Positions 17,536 to 25,679 of a stretch of DNA of 64,000 bases are shown here, in pieces (positions within the stretch are counted from its first letter, which is position 1; every line of letters begins with the position of its first letter). The DNA is taken from the NCBI GenBank assembly GCA_964291465.2, contig OZ219936.1, forward strand, positions 1 through 64,000. Direction: 5' to 3'. The notes below the pieces were generated by a model. It was not told the origin of the DNA and made no database searches. It saw only the letters and a list, made by a program, of their open reading frames with translations. Both the position numbers and the translations under genes were made by a program. The DNA comes from JAGWBJ01 sp964291465. Lineage in GTDB: Bacteria; Chloroflexota; Dehalococcoidia; Lucifugimonadales; JAGWBF01.

Positions 17536-18318
17536 TCAATTGCCGCAAATGCTGACCTCGCGCTCCAGCTCCGCTTCCAGCTTGCCTTCAAGCTCTGAGC
17601 ATGCCGCATCAGCCCGCTCCTCTAGTTCCGGGGCAGACGGACCGGATTCCAGGGAGTCGACCGCCTCAGAGAAATCGGCAAGCTCATCCCGATCCCCGAT
17701 GCTTGTGTCTGCGTCCTGCACGGCTTCCAAGGACTCCTGAAAAAGGTGAAGAACTTCCCTGGCTGTCGCTATATATTCGCCGTGCAGGTCGGAGAGATGC
17801 TCCGGGGGCGCCAGGCGCGACATTTCGTCGAAAGAGTCCCTGGTAATGCTCAGGAACTCGCCGTAAAGGCCGGTGACATTCTGCAGTATGGTTTCTGCCA
17901 CGTCGCTCGCGAACTCCACGTCCTCCTGTGACCAGGATTCGCTGGTCTCGAGCGCGAAGAAGCGCTCTCCTTCTTCAGGGGAGTAGGGGGGATCGGAGAA
18001 GAAGGCGGCGCCCGCAGCTTCGATCTCCTCCTGCTGGGTGGCAGCGATTTCCTCCATGGCTTCCGCGTATTCCTCGGTCGTGAGCTCCTCTCCCTCCTGC
18101 ATCTCAACAGCCTGAGTCGGCTCAGGCGTGGGCTCCGGTGTGTCAGCCGCAACCCTTTCCCTTGAGGGCTGTTCCGTTGAGCCGCCGTCTCCGCCGCCAC
18201 AAGCCACAAGCGTGGCTGTTAGCAGTGCTACCAGCATCAGCGCAGGGATCCAACGTATGAACGCTGCTACCGACAGGCCCTGAGGCCCCGGTGCATACGG
18301 ACGTGGGCATTTGTCCAT
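17536..18318 (-). CDS. helical lipoprotein, function unknown
   Basis: A 260-residue protein. The start at 18318 was chosen because GGAGGAG lies 8 bases upstream. The signal ends ALLTATLVAC, followed by a Gly/Ser/Pro linker. The mature part is acidic and almost entirely helical (EELTTEEYAEAMEEIAATQQ, YGEFLSITRDSFDEMSRLA, HLFQESLEAVQDADTSIGD) and ends with a cysteine-containing helix, EREVSICG. No catalytic motif was recognised. It could be a periplasmic or surface spacer or sensor. It lies 17 bases upstream of the 10-repeat LRR gene and is probably co-transcribed. Confidence 0.65.
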   Translation of the reverse strand: MDKCPRPYAPGPQGLSVAAFIRWIPALMLVALLTATLVACGGGDGGSTEQPSRERVAADTPEPTPEPTQAVEMQEGEELTTEEYAEAMEEIAATQQEEIEAAGAAFFSDPPYSPEEGERFFALETSESWSQEDVEFASDVAETILQNVTGLYGEFLSITRDSFDEMSRLAPPEHLSDLHGEYIATAREVLHLFQESLEAVQDADTSIGDRDELADFSEAVDSLESGPSAPELEERADAACSELEGKLEAELEREVSICGN

Positions 18319-18335
18319 CTTGGTTACTCCTCCAT

Positions 18336-18534
18336 TCAATCAGTTAGCAGGTGCCCGAGTCCCATGCTCTCGGCCAACTCGTACAACGCCCTGCGGTGCT
18401 GGTAGTTCGGCATTCGTCCTGCCTTCGGCCCATCGCCATACGGTGTGCCGGTAAGTGCCGAGGCGACGGGCTATGTCCGACCAGGACAGGCCCGACTCCC
18501 TTTGGAACCAACTGAGACGCTGCGGGAAGTCCAC
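18336..18534 (-). CDS. XRE-type helix-turn-helix regulator, frame break
   Basis: A small DNA-binding protein of about 65 residues when one extra base near 18415-18420 is removed. The N-terminal part is DFPQRLSWFQRESGLSWSDI then ARRLGTYRHTVWRWAEG. The continuation in the other frame is MPNYQHRRALYELAESMGLG. Together these match the compact XRE family whose members end ALLELAESLGLGHL. The stop lies 17 bases before the start of the helical lipoprotein, so it may control that gene or the wider lipoprotein group. The unrepaired frame ends at 18340 with an atypical tail. Confidence 0.6.
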
Positions 18535-18993
18535 CGGGATTGCGTAGGTTCTCTGCTGTGACGAATGCGCTGTCGCGGCATCGAGCCGACCTCTTTAGCG
18601 TTTCAGGCCTACGCTAAGCAGCCTCATCGACGCGGATCCGCCTCCCTCTGGGCTTACCCCATCGTCCCTCCAACACCTGATGGCGAGGCGATAGGCCTCA
18701 GCGCCAGAGCCACGACGGTAACGAGCGCGAATCCCGTCCACGCTACCTGTCTCATATCGACGCATTTGAAGATGCGTTCAAGTATTTTGGCTTCCTCCTT
18801 TTGCAGTGAGGGAGGCGGTGTCATCGTCACCTTTACCGGGCATACTCCCTAACGATTCTATCACCGGGCGTATTTCCAATAGCTCATTTTTGTTGACATG
18901 TTGGATAACTATTTGTTACTGTCCTCTAAATGAGGCAGAATTGGCCCTGCTGACGCCGTTTCCTTCTCCCAACAGCAGGCCAGTCGAGGTGAC
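18535..18993. other. intergenic region upstream of the sensor kinase
   Basis: It contains a tiny minus-strand frame (listed separately) and a block at 18837-18862 that recurs in altered form near 23222-23250. TTGACA at 18893-18898 could be the -35 element of the kinase promoter; the -10 is not clear. Nothing else is supported. Confidence 0.4.
18654..18755 (-). CDS. possible 33-residue single-helix membrane peptide
   Basis: ATG 18755 opens MRQVAWTGFALVTVVALALR, one plausible membrane helix with a positive N-end, and stops at 18654. A strong AGGAGG lies farther upstream, in front of a nine-codon frame whose stop overlaps this ATG, which would allow coupling. It may equally be chance. Confidence 0.25.
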   Translation of the reverse strand: MRQVAWTGFALVTVVALALRPIASPSGVGGTMG

Positions 18994-21391
18994 GTGTTGG
19001 ACCGACCGGATGAGCGAGACCGACGACGGATACGTGGGCCGGAGGAGCGCCTCTCCCGCCTGAGCGAGGCCAGTCTTCGCATAAACGAGAGCCTGGAGTT
19101 CGACACGGTGTTGCAGGAGGTGGTGGACAGCGCCCGGACGTTGACCGCCTCGCGCTACGGGGCGATGACCGTCTTCGGCGAGGCCGGGCAGATGCCAGAC
19201 TTCATCGTCTCTGGCCTGACCAAGGAGGAGCACCAAGGGCTGTGGGATATGCCCGAGGGCCGGAGCTTCTTCGAGTATCTGAGCGGCCTTGAGACGCCCC
19301 TGCGGGTCTCGGACATCGACATCCACTTGCGGGCGTTGAACAAGCCCAGCTTCCTGCCCTCGGTGCCGGTGAGGTCCCTGCTAGTGGCCCCGATCCGTCA
19401 CCTGGGCGCCGGGGTCGGCACGATCTACCTGGCCCACGAGACGGGCGGCGGGGAGTTCACCCAGGAGGATGAGGAGACCGTCGTGATGTTCGCATCCCAG
19501 GCCGCGCTGGTCATCGCCAACGCCCGCAGGCACCGAGAGGAGCGGCGGGCCAGGGCCGATCTGGAGACGCTGATGGACACCTCCCCCGTGGCCATGGTGG
19601 TCTTCGACGCCGCGACGGGGACGCCCAAGTCCTTGAACAAGGAGGCGATGAGGATCGTTGACAGCCTGCGCAACCCAGGCCAGTCGCCGCAGGACCTGCT
19701 CGACGTGGTGACCTTCCGGCGGGCCGACGGGCGGGAGGTCTCCCTGTGGGAGTTTCCAATGGCCGAGCTTCTGAGGATTGGAGAGACGCTGAGAGCCGAG
19801 GAGATCGTCCTGCGCGTCCCAGACGGGCGAAGCGTCACCGTGTTGCTCAACGCCACGCCCATCCACTCCGATGAGGGCGTGGTCGAGTCGATGGTCGTCA
19901 CCATGCAGGACATGGCCGACGTGGAGGAGCTTGAACGGATGCGGGCCGAGTTCCTGGCGATGGTGAGCCACGAGCTACGGACTCCCCTGACCTCCGTCAT
20001 GGGGTCGGCGGCGGCGATCATGAGCTCGGAGGCGGACCTGGACCCCGCCGTCGTGCGCCAGTTCGTCCGCATCATCGAGGACCAGGCCGAGCATATGAAC
20101 GCCCTGGTCACCGACCTGCTGGACGTGGCCCGCATCGAGACGGGCACGCTGCCGGTGGGTCCCGACCCCGCGGAGGTGGCCGTGCTGGTGGACCGGGCGA
20201 GGAGCGCGTTCACCAGCGCGGGAGGCAAGAACAACCTGGCCATCGACATCGAGCCGGACCTGCCCCTGGTGATGGCGGACCGGCGGCGCATCGTGCAGGT
20301 GCTCGGCAACCTGCTGTCCAACGCCGCCCGCAACTCCTCGGAATCGTCGGTCATCAGGGTGAGCGCGGTGCGAGACGGCGTTCATGTGGCATTCTCTGTT
20401 GCCGACGAGGGCCGCGGCATCCCTACCGATAGCCTTCCAGACCTGTTTCGCAAGTTCTCCAGGGCGCAGTCCGAGGAGCAGGGAGGGGACACTGGCCTGG
20501 GCCTCGCCATCTGCAAGGGCATCGTGGAGGCGCACGGAGGCCGCATCTGGGCCGAGAGCGACGGGCCGGGCATGGGGGCTCGCTTCACCTTCACCCTTCC
20601 ATCCTTGGAGGACTCGGGGGTCGGGGTGCTCGGCGGATTGCAGCCGGACCCGACGCGGCGCGAGCGAAAGGAGGAGCGGCGGGTGCGCGTCCTTGCGGTG
20701 GACGACGACCCCAACGACCTGCGCTACGTCCGCGACGTCCTCGCAAAGTCGGGCTACGACCCGGTGGTGACCGGGGAGCCGCAGGAGGCGCTCCGCCTCG
20801 TGGCCGATGAGAGGCCGGAGCTGGTGCTGCTGGACCTGATGCTCCCGGGCGCGGACGGCATCGAGCTGATGAAGGACATTCTCGACGTGGCCGACGTGCC
20901 GGTCATCTTCCTGTCCGCCTACGGGCGGGAGGAGGTCGTGGCCAGGGCCTTCGACATGGGGGCCGCCGACTACGTGGTCAAGCCCTTCTCGCCCACGGAG
21001 CTCTCGGCGAGGATCAGGGCGGCCCTGCGGCGACGGGTAACCGTCGAGCCATCCGAACCCTACGTACTGGGCGACCTGATCATCGACTACGGTAGGCGCA
21101 GGGTGAGTCTGGCCGGCCGCCAGGTGCAGCTCACCCCGACGGAGTACGGGATGCTGGCCGAGCTGTCGGCCCACGCCGGGAGGGGTACTGACCCACAAGC
21201 ACCTGCTGGAACGAGTCTGGGGAGAGCGAGGCGAAGGCAACGTGCGGCCCATGCACACCATGGTCAGCAAGCTCCGCCGCAAGCTGGGAGAGGACGCCGC
21301 CAACCCCACCTACGTCTTCACCGAGCCCCGCGTCGGCTTCCGAATGCCGAAGGGGGAGAGGGCGGACGGGGAACGGCCCGGTAGTCCTTAG
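18994..21391 (+). CDS. hybrid sensor histidine kinase / response regulator with winged-helix output, frame break near 21183
   Basis: A one-protein signalling system of about 798 residues. A GAF domain lies at about 15-180 and a PAS-like domain at about 185-305. HisKA follows with phospho-acceptor His326 (MVSHELRTPLTSV), then HATPase (NLLSNAARN, DEGRGIP, GLGLAICKGIVEAHGG). REC has Asp614 (LVLLDLMLPG) and Lys in YVVKPFSP. A Trans_reg_C winged helix follows. The frame breaks at the G4 run (21182-21185); removing one base restores VLTHKHLLERVWGERG through FTEPRVGFRMP to the TAG at 21389. There is no membrane helix, so the signal is cytoplasmic or a permeating ligand. Carrying the DNA-binding domain on the kinase is unusual. 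Confidence 0.85.
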
Positions 21392-21666
21392 CCAAGCGCA
21401 CTTGTCATTTCAGGAGGTGTCTGCTCCCTGGGCAGCAGCGGCGCCGCCGTAGCTGCAGACTCTGGCGCATCGATGGCGGCAGCCCCGTCGAAGAAGACAT
21501 CGGGATTCCCGGTGCTCCGCTCCTCGGCGCGGTCGGATCGCGCTTCCATTGAAGCGGAGCCGGAACGGCCGGCGTTATCCTCGGAAGCGCACGCCGGGGA
21601 AGACACCGCGACAACCGCCGTCAAGACGAAGATGAATGACCAACGAAGGAATCCGTGCGTTTGCAT
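21388..21666 (-). CDS. small exported protein, probably truncated lipoprotein
   Basis: Ninety-two residues with a signal peptide (FIFVLTAVVAVSSPAC) and then a low-complexity Ala/Ser/Glu/Pro stretch with no fold. This resembles only the signal and linker part of the neighbouring lipoproteins, as if a globular domain had been lost. Its stop overlaps, on the opposite strand, the end of the kinase gene. Confidence 0.45.
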   Translation of the reverse strand: MQTHGFLRWSFIFVLTAVVAVSSPACASEDNAGRSGSASMEARSDRAEERSTGNPDVFFDGAAAIDAPESAATAAPLLPREQTPPEMTSALG

Positions 21667-21789
21667 GCTTGGCCTCCGTTGCCAACATGGGCGCCTCTTC
21701 CCCGCTCTGCCGGATGAAACCCGCGCACTGCATCGAACGTCCGGGCGCCCGCCGTTCGCCCTGCTCGAAATCGAAGGGTCGCCCGCCGC

Positions 21790-22743
21790 CTAGCAGAAGG
21801 GCAGACCGATGGCCTCGATGTAGGTATCGGCAAGGCGCCGCAACTCATTGGGTATGCACCCCCTCAGCTGGGTATAACCGAGTTCCAGCACAGTCAGGTT
21901 GGAGAGATTCCCCAGCTCTCGTGGGAACTCCCCGCTCAACGGATTGAAGCCGATCATCAGCCACCTCAAGTTGGAAAGGTCTCCCAGTTCCCGCGGGATC
22001 GGGCCGCTCAACCGGTTGTCAATGAGGTCCAGCGTTTCGAGATTGGAGAGGCCCCCCAGTTCCCGCGGGATCTCTCCACTCAACTCATTGCCAGCGAGGT
22101 TCAGGTACTCCAGGTGAGAGAGGTTTCCCAGTTCCGGCGGGATCTCCCCGCTCAACTGATTGAAGCTGATCATCAGCCACCTCAAGTCAGAAAGGTCTCC
22201 CAGCTCCCGCGGGATCTCCCCGCTCAACTCGTTTTCGTCGAGTCTCAACCACTCCAGATTGGTGAGACTGCCCAACACCGGCGGGATCTCCCCGCTTAAC
22301 TGGTTTTCATCGAGCTCCAACTTCTCCAGGTTGCTGAGGTTCCCCATCTCCCAGGGAATCTCGCCGTTCAACCCGTTGTTGGAGAGGACCACGTCAGTGA
22401 CGCGTCCGCCGTCGTCCGTGCGGACGCCGTGCCACTTATCCAGCGGCTCATCGCTCAGCCAGTTCCTGTTGTCGTCCCAATTCGGGCCGTCCGTGGCGTT
22501 GTAAAGGGCAATCATCGCATCCCTGTCCCCGGACGGAGACCCGCTGCCAAGCGCGGAAACAGGTGTAGGCGTGTCCGGGGAGGCGGCTGCGTCGGTAGAT
22601 GTGGACATCGGCGTGTTCGCGGGGGTCGTATCGGAAGTTTGACCGGTCTGCGTTGGACCGCCGGACGGAGACCCGCCGCCGCACGCGGCCAGAATGAGGG
22701 ACAGGGTCAGGATAACTGCTAGCGCCGTTCCGCTATGTCTCAT
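21790..22743 (-). CDS. leucine-rich-repeat lipoprotein, 7 repeats
   Basis: A 317-residue lipoprotein; ATG 22743 was chosen for the AGGAG just upstream. The signal ends LSLILAAC. A Thr/Ser/Pro linker precedes the N-cap (DRDAMIALYNATDGPNW, NWLSDEPLDKWHGV). Seven 24-residue repeats follow, with GEIPRELGDLSxLRWLMI occurring twice almost unchanged, then the cap CIPNELRRLADTYIEAIGLPFC. It is the only complete LRR gene on the far side of the kinase and may be part of its regulon. The ligand is unknown. Confidence 0.85.
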   Translation of the reverse strand: MRHSGTALAVILTLSLILAACGGGSPSGGPTQTGQTSDTTPANTPMSTSTDAAASPDTPTPVSALGSGSPSGDRDAMIALYNATDGPNWDDNRNWLSDEPLDKWHGVRTDDGGRVTDVVLSNNGLNGEIPWEMGNLSNLEKLELDENQLSGEIPPVLGSLTNLEWLRLDENELSGEIPRELGDLSDLRWLMISFNQLSGEIPPELGNLSHLEYLNLAGNELSGEIPRELGGLSNLETLDLIDNRLSGPIPRELGDLSNLRWLMIGFNPLSGEFPRELGNLSNLTVLELGYTQLRGCIPNELRRLADTYIEAIGLPFC

Positions 22744-22787
22744 ATCGTTCTCCTCACTGCACACGCTCGGATGTTCCGGGCGTGGCG

Positions 22788-22949
22788 TCATTCACAGTAG
22801 GGCAGACCGAGTTCGTCAAGGTCGTCTTTACTCGCCTCACGCAATCCACCAGGTATGCACCCGCTCAACTGGTTGCCGGAGAGGTCCAGCCATTCAAGGG
22901 TGGACAGGTTTCCCGGCTCCGGGGGCATCTTCATGCCCAGCGCGGCCAT
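22788..22949 (-). pseudogene. C-terminal stub of an LRR lipoprotein gene
   Basis: A 53-codon frame holds one repeat (MPPEPGNLSTLEWLDLSGNQ) and the family C-cap (LSGCIPGGLREASKDDLDEL ending GLPYCE). Signal peptide, N-cap and the other repeats are absent. It is therefore a fragment left by deletion. The stub begins 3 bases after the stop of the small membrane protein gene. Confidence 0.65.
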
Positions 22950-22951
22950 GG

Positions 22952-23119
22952 CTATCCCGTCTCCACCTGTACTGCGTGGGGCGCGAAATAGGTCCCCGTT
23001 GCCGCCAGTCCAAGAAGCCCCAGGAGCAGCTTGTAGACCAGCGGTACGTCAAGCATGAAGGCGGACAGCAGGGTGACAACGCCAAGGCCGGGGACGATGA
23101 GCCGCTCTTGAATTTGCAC
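22952..23119 (-). CDS. small membrane protein, 55 residues
   Basis: GTG 23119 is preceded by AGGAG at a spacing of about 7 bases. The product has two hydrophobic segments (LIVPGLGVVTLLSAFMLD and VYKLLLGLLGLAATGTYFA) and a polar tail, giving a hairpin in the membrane. No family is recognised. It lies directly upstream of the LRR stub in the same direction. Confidence 0.5.
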   Translation of the reverse strand: MQIQERLIVPGLGVVTLLSAFMLDVPLVYKLLLGLLGLAATGTYFAPHAVQVETG

Positions 23120-23333
23120 TATCTCAACTCCTGACGAATAATGAGCCGCGTCGTGGTTGTTGTCGCCATGGGCCTAGACCGATCCGTCGAATCTCAGGTG
23201 AGCATGGGCAACACCGCTTTATAGGCATACTCCCCAATGATCCTACTACACCTATATAACCGTGCCGTCACTATTGATTGGTCTTTCCATGACTTTTTGT
23301 CACGTTGCTTGAAGACTGACATAATCTCCCACG
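23120..23333. other. intergenic region with degenerate copy of the kinase upstream block
   Basis: Bases 23222-23250 resemble 18839-18862, which lies upstream of the intact sensor kinase. This suggests that the promoter region was duplicated along with the gene whose remnant follows. No other feature is seen. Confidence 0.4.
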
Positions 23334-23795
23334 TTGCCGTCGATTCCCACGTCCCATAGAGTTATTGATCTGGACCGACGGGACGAACTGCACCGGCGGT
23401 TAAGGGAGATAGAAATGCGCCTCGGAGATGGGTCGGTCGACTACGTGGTCAAGCCCTTCTCCCCCACGGAGCTCGCAGCGAGGATCAAGTCGGCCCTGCG
23501 GAGAAGGGTGACCGCCGAGCCGTCGGAACCCTACGTGCTGGGCGACCTGGCCATCGACTACGCCCGGCACAGGGTGACCCTGGCGGGCAGGCCAGTGAAG
23601 TTGACCCCGATGGAGTCCGGGATGCTGGCCGAGCTCTCGGCCAACGCCGGGGAGCTGCTGGAACGGGTCTGGGGAGAGCGGCGCGTCGGCTACCGGATGC
23701 CCAAGGGGGAAGTGGCACGAGCAGGATACTCCCGCCACTCCCAAGCAGCCGGTGCGACAGGAAACAGGTTCAACCTACAGGGTCAACGTGAGTGA
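23334..23795 (+). pseudogene. internally deleted paralogue of the hybrid kinase/response regulator
   Basis: The opening LDRRDELHRRLREIE resembles the N-terminus of the kinase at 18994. It jumps straight to the end of REC (VDYVVKPFSPTELAARI) and the start of the winged helix (SEPYVLGDLAIDYARHRVTL). The recognition region is also cut: LSANAGELLERVWGER runs directly into RVGYRMPKGE. GAF, PAS, kinase and most of REC are missing. It cannot signal and is unlikely to bind DNA. It is a relic of tandem duplication. Confidence 0.75.
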
Positions 23796-23825
23796 CAATG
23801 TGAAGGTTCTTGATTTTATCAAGTC

Positions 23826-23902
23826 TGGTGGGCCCGGATAGACTCGAACTATCGACCTCGGTCTTATCAGGACCGCGCTCTAACCACCTGAGCTACGGGC
23901 CC
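23826..23902 (-). tRNA. tRNA-Ile (GAT)
   Basis: Cloverleaf on the minus strand with acceptor GGGCCCG/CGGGCCC, anticodon loop CTGATAA flanked by CGGTC/GACCG, T-arm loop TTCGAGT, discriminator A and an encoded CCA. The anticodon is GAT, so it reads isoleucine ATC/ATT. It stands alone, not in an rRNA operon. Confidence 0.95.
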
Positions 23903-24038
23903 ATACCTTACACAAAGGGATTATATCAACGTCGCTATCGCTACACAAGCCGAAGCAGGCGCCCGGGGACCGGCGTTGGTGGTGCGGGACATTAGGGTGA
24001 CTCGATCGTCGTACCGGACAGCCGGCTGGGAGTTTGTG

Positions 24039-24068
24039 TTGCATCGCGCCTCACCCTGGTTATATAAT
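24039..24068 (+). promoter_or_regulatory. candidate sigma-70-type promoter
   Basis: TTGCAT (24039-24044) and TATAAT (24063-24068) are 18 bp apart, 47 bases before the Fe-S carrier gene. They are the best match in this gap. Confidence 0.5.
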
Positions 24069-24114
24069 CGGAATGCTAATATCGTAGCGTAGGTCGGGCG
24101 ACCCAGGAGGCGGA

Positions 24115-24471
24115 ATGACAGCAGTAGCGGAAGACGGCACACTAACCATCAACGTCACACCCAACGCAGCCAAGAAGCTCAGGTTCTTCGCTCAGAAGGA
24201 AGGACTGGAAGACGAGTTCGGCGTGCGGGTCGGCGTGAAGGGCGGCGGCTGCTCGGGGCTGATGTACACCCTGAGCATCGAGCAGGCAGCCGGCGAAGAC
24301 GACAAGATCGTCGACAACAACGGCGTGAAGGTGTTCATCGACAAGAAGGCGTACATCTTCCTGGCCGGCACCGAGCTGGACTTCTCCGACGGACTGAACG
24401 GAAAGGGGTTCGTTTTCCAGAACCCCAACGCCAAGAAGGCCTGCGGCTGCGGCAACTCGTTCTCAGTGTAG
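24115..24471 (+). CDS. A-type iron-sulfur carrier protein (IscA/ErpA/HesB family)
   Basis: A 118-residue cytoplasmic protein. The three conserved cysteines are present: GGGCSGLMYTL (about residue 43) and the C-terminal ACGCGNSFSV pair. The family motif FQNPNAKKACGCG is intact. It carries [2Fe-2S]/[4Fe-4S] clusters to target enzymes. Ribosome site AGGAGG precedes the ATG. A strong terminator follows, and then a YgfZ-like gene, a protein that works with A-type carriers in other bacteria. IscA and ErpA cannot be told apart from sequence alone. Confidence 0.92.
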   Translation: MTAVAEDGTLTINVTPNAAKKLRFFAQKEGLEDEFGVRVGVKGGGCSGLMYTLSIEQAAGEDDKIVDNNGVKVFIDKKAYIFLAGTELDFSDGLNGKGFVFQNPNAKKACGCGNSFSV

Positions 24472-24501
24472 GCCCAGTATGGCCAGAGGCCGGAACCTCG
24501 T

Positions 24502-24530
24502 GACGCCGCCCTTAGCTGTGGGGCGGCGTC
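24502..24530 (+). terminator. rho-independent-type terminator
   Basis: A perfect 10-bp GC stem (24502-24511 with 24521-24530) has a 9-nt loop and is followed by the T-rich GGTTGTTT. It lies 30 bases after the Fe-S carrier stop. Confidence 0.75.
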
Positions 24531-24561
24531 GGTTGTTTGGAGCCCCCATCCTGGAGGAAGC

Positions 24562-25644
24562 GTGAGCCCTCAACACACCCCATTCCACCAAATCGCCGCC
24601 CGGTCCGGGGCCCAGCTCCACGAGTGGCACGGTTGGGAGTTGCCCCGCTCCTACGGCGACGTGGCGTCGGAGTACGGCGCCGCCGTCAACGGGGCCGCGG
24701 TGCACGACTCGTCCTACGCGGGCAGGATACGGGCCACCGGGGAGGACACCCTGGACCTGCTCCACCGGCTCTCCACCAACGCGGTGGTCTCCCTCCAGCC
24801 GGGACGTGGCGCCCCGACGGTCCTGACCACCGACCGGGGTCGCATCCTCGACCTCGTCCTCGTCATCAACCTGGAGGACCACGTCCTGCTCCTCACCAGC
24901 CCTCAGACTCGGCAGGCCGTGACCGAATGGATCGACAAGTACACCATCGTCGAGGACGTGGAGCTGACGGACGTTACCCTGGAGACCGCCATGATGTCGG
25001 TCATCGGGCCCGGTGCGTGTACGGTCCTGAGGGAAACGTTATGTCTCCCCGACCTGGAGCCCTACCAGGCCGCGCCCTTCGAGACCGGCGACTCCCGGGG
25101 CCACGTTGTCCGAAGGGACATGGTAGGCCACCCTCGGTTCGACGTGGTGACCACCCCGGCCGACGGCCCGGCCCTCTGGAGCGCCCTGACCGGCGCCGGC
25201 GCCATGCCCATGGGACAGGACGCCCTGGAAATCCTGAAGGTGGAACGGGGAGAGCCGTGGTACGGCACGGAGATGGGCGACGCCTACAACCCCCTGGAGA
25301 CCGGCCTGTGGGGCTCCATCAGCTTCACCAAGGGCTGCTACATCGGCCAGGAGGTCATCGCCCGGCTGGACACCTACCAGAAGGTCCAGCGTCACCTGGT
25401 CTCCCTGGAGATCTCCCAGGACGCCGCGGTGGAGCAGGGGGCGAAGCTGACCAGGGAGGGCAAGCAGGTCGGCCACGTCACCTCGGTGGCCAGGGTGCCC
25501 ACCACAGGCCGGACCATCTCCATGGCCTACGTCCGGAAAGAGGCCGCCGCCGTCGGAACGCGGCTGGCCATAGACGGCAACGAGGGCGCATGGGCCGAGG
25601 TCCAAGCGCAGGCCCTGCCCTTCGGCCCCGGCGACGCGGGCTAG
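24562..25644 (+). CDS. folate-binding YgfZ/GcvT-type protein
   Basis: A 360-residue member of the aminomethyltransferase fold. The N-terminal GcvT domain begins at about residue 10. The diagnostic KGCYIGQEVIARLDT (about 253-267) is the KGCYxGQE motif of YgfZ, not the motif of true glycine cleavage T protein. YgfZ uses folate to help make or repair Fe-S clusters in some enzymes. The preceding gene encodes an A-type Fe-S carrier, which supports that role. The GTG start follows GGAGG. No gcvH or gcvP is nearby, which also argues against glycine cleavage. Confidence 0.8.
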   Translation: MSPQHTPFHQIAARSGAQLHEWHGWELPRSYGDVASEYGAAVNGAAVHDSSYAGRIRATGEDTLDLLHRLSTNAVVSLQPGRGAPTVLTTDRGRILDLVLVINLEDHVLLLTSPQTRQAVTEWIDKYTIVEDVELTDVTLETAMMSVIGPGACTVLRETLCLPDLEPYQAAPFETGDSRGHVVRRDMVGHPRFDVVTTPADGPALWSALTGAGAMPMGQDALEILKVERGEPWYGTEMGDAYNPLETGLWGSISFTKGCYIGQEVIARLDTYQKVQRHLVSLEISQDAAVEQGAKLTREGKQVGHVTSVARVPTTGRTISMAYVRKEAAAVGTRLAIDGNEGAWAEVQAQALPFGPGDAG

Positions 25645-25679
25645 GCGGGCATCCTGCGGCCCGCCCCGGGCCCGAGTTC

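Noticed and set aside
12121..22949. Regular 72-bp spacing in the LRR genes as a CRISPR array or satellite DNA
   Set aside because: The period is 24 codons and each unit translates into an LRR; there are no unique spacers between identical repeats.
24562..25644. Glycine cleavage system T protein
   Set aside because: The KGCYIGQE motif and the Fe-S carrier neighbour point to YgfZ, and gcvH/gcvP are absent nearby.
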